Assembly: GCA_030998015.1 (NCBI GenBank)
Contig: JARWMV010000236.1
Span: 496,001 to 560,000, forward strand
Reading direction: 5' to 3'
DNA: 64,000 nt
DNA from: Ceratorhiza oryzae-sativae
Taxonomy: Eukaryota; Basidiomycota; Agaricomycetes; Cantharellales; Ceratobasidiaceae
Positions 63,788 to 64,000 of the stretch are shown here, piece by piece. The number at the start of each line of letters is the position of its first letter. The stretch's first letter is position 1. The notes beneath the pieces are model-generated. The model had not been told where the DNA came from. It was given only the letters and a program-made list of their open reading frames with translations, and made no database searches. A program made the position numbers and the translations under genes.

Positions 63788-63794
63788 CTTTATA
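63788..63794 (-). promoter_or_regulatory. TATA box of pectinesterase gene
   Basis: TATAAAG on the minus strand, about 50 bp before the ATG at 63738. Confidence 0.5.
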
Positions 63795-63926
63795 CAGGAG
63801 ATTCGGGCTGAAAAAGAATTCAACCCCGGCCTGGACTCCAGCCCAGGGAAGCAAAATAGCGTGCAGAAGCAGCTATAATTAGAGCGGGAAACAAATTCGA
63901 ATATAATAACTGTGCTCGTGACCATC

Positions 63927-64000
63927 ATGGATTCGGTCCGCGGCCCGCCTCAGCCTGCCTCGACCCACCGCCAGCACAACGACCGAGATAATACCATAAC
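63927..64000 (+). CDS. possible gene start, cut by window edge
   Basis: An open frame begins MDSVRGPPQPASTHRQ and runs off the end. It is divergent from the pectinesterase. With only 24 codons visible, this could be chance. Confidence 0.3.
   Translation, partial: MDSVRGPPQPASTHRQHNDRDNTI

Overview
The window is nuclear DNA of a filamentous basidiomycete fungus. Genes are split by many short introns (mostly about 45-75 bp, GT-AG with a noticeable set of GC-AG). They lie close together on both strands, and the protein families are eukaryotic and fungal: fused HIS4, VID27, Argonaute, CK2 beta, OM14-type outer-membrane protein, F-box/LRR, FEX/CrcB and pectinesterase. The style of the proteins suggests an Agaricomycete, and a Rhizoctonia/Ceratobasidium-type fungus is my best guess. 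That placement is inference only.

Layout. 0-4.2 kb: two divergent alpha-tubulin genes. 4.4-7.9 kb: two tandem aldo/keto reductase genes on the minus strand, with a relic of an alpha-tubulin 3' end between them. 8.8-9.8 kb: an RBR (RING-IBR-RING) E3 ligase. 10.8-15.2 kb: a minus-strand run with a VTT-domain membrane protein, ribosomal protein eL36 and the CK2 beta subunit. 15.5-25.3 kb: two tandem Argonaute genes, the most striking locus, each with an RGG-rich N-terminus, a slicer tetrad and a 3-nt microexon. 25.6-33 kb: MFS transporter, small coiled-coil protein, TspO/MBR protein, FEX fluoride channel and 3-ketodihydrosphingosine reductase. 33-41.6 kb: trifunctional HIS4, PDH E1 beta, VID27 and an unknown protein. 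42-49 kb: a large coiled-coil/Ser-Pro-rich protein, a small Cys-rich secreted protein and an F-box/LRR protein. 49.5-53.7 kb: tandem pair of single-pass membrane proteins. 54-64 kb: a second RBR ligase, two kappa-class GST-like genes flanking an OM14-like gene, an unknown Ser/Arg-rich protein, a pectinesterase and a possible gene start at the right edge.

Themes. Five families occur as local duplicates (alpha-tubulin, AKR, Argonaute, membrane protein, GST kappa), and RBR ligases occur twice 45 kb apart. The AKR pair shows a sharply bounded high-identity tract typical of gene conversion. Many otherwise conserved genes, including essential ones (HIS4, PDB1, both tubulins), carry 1-2 base frame breaks, nearly all deletions. 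This looks more like residual assembly error than mass pseudogenisation. Spans given for multi-exon genes run from start to stop codon and include introns.
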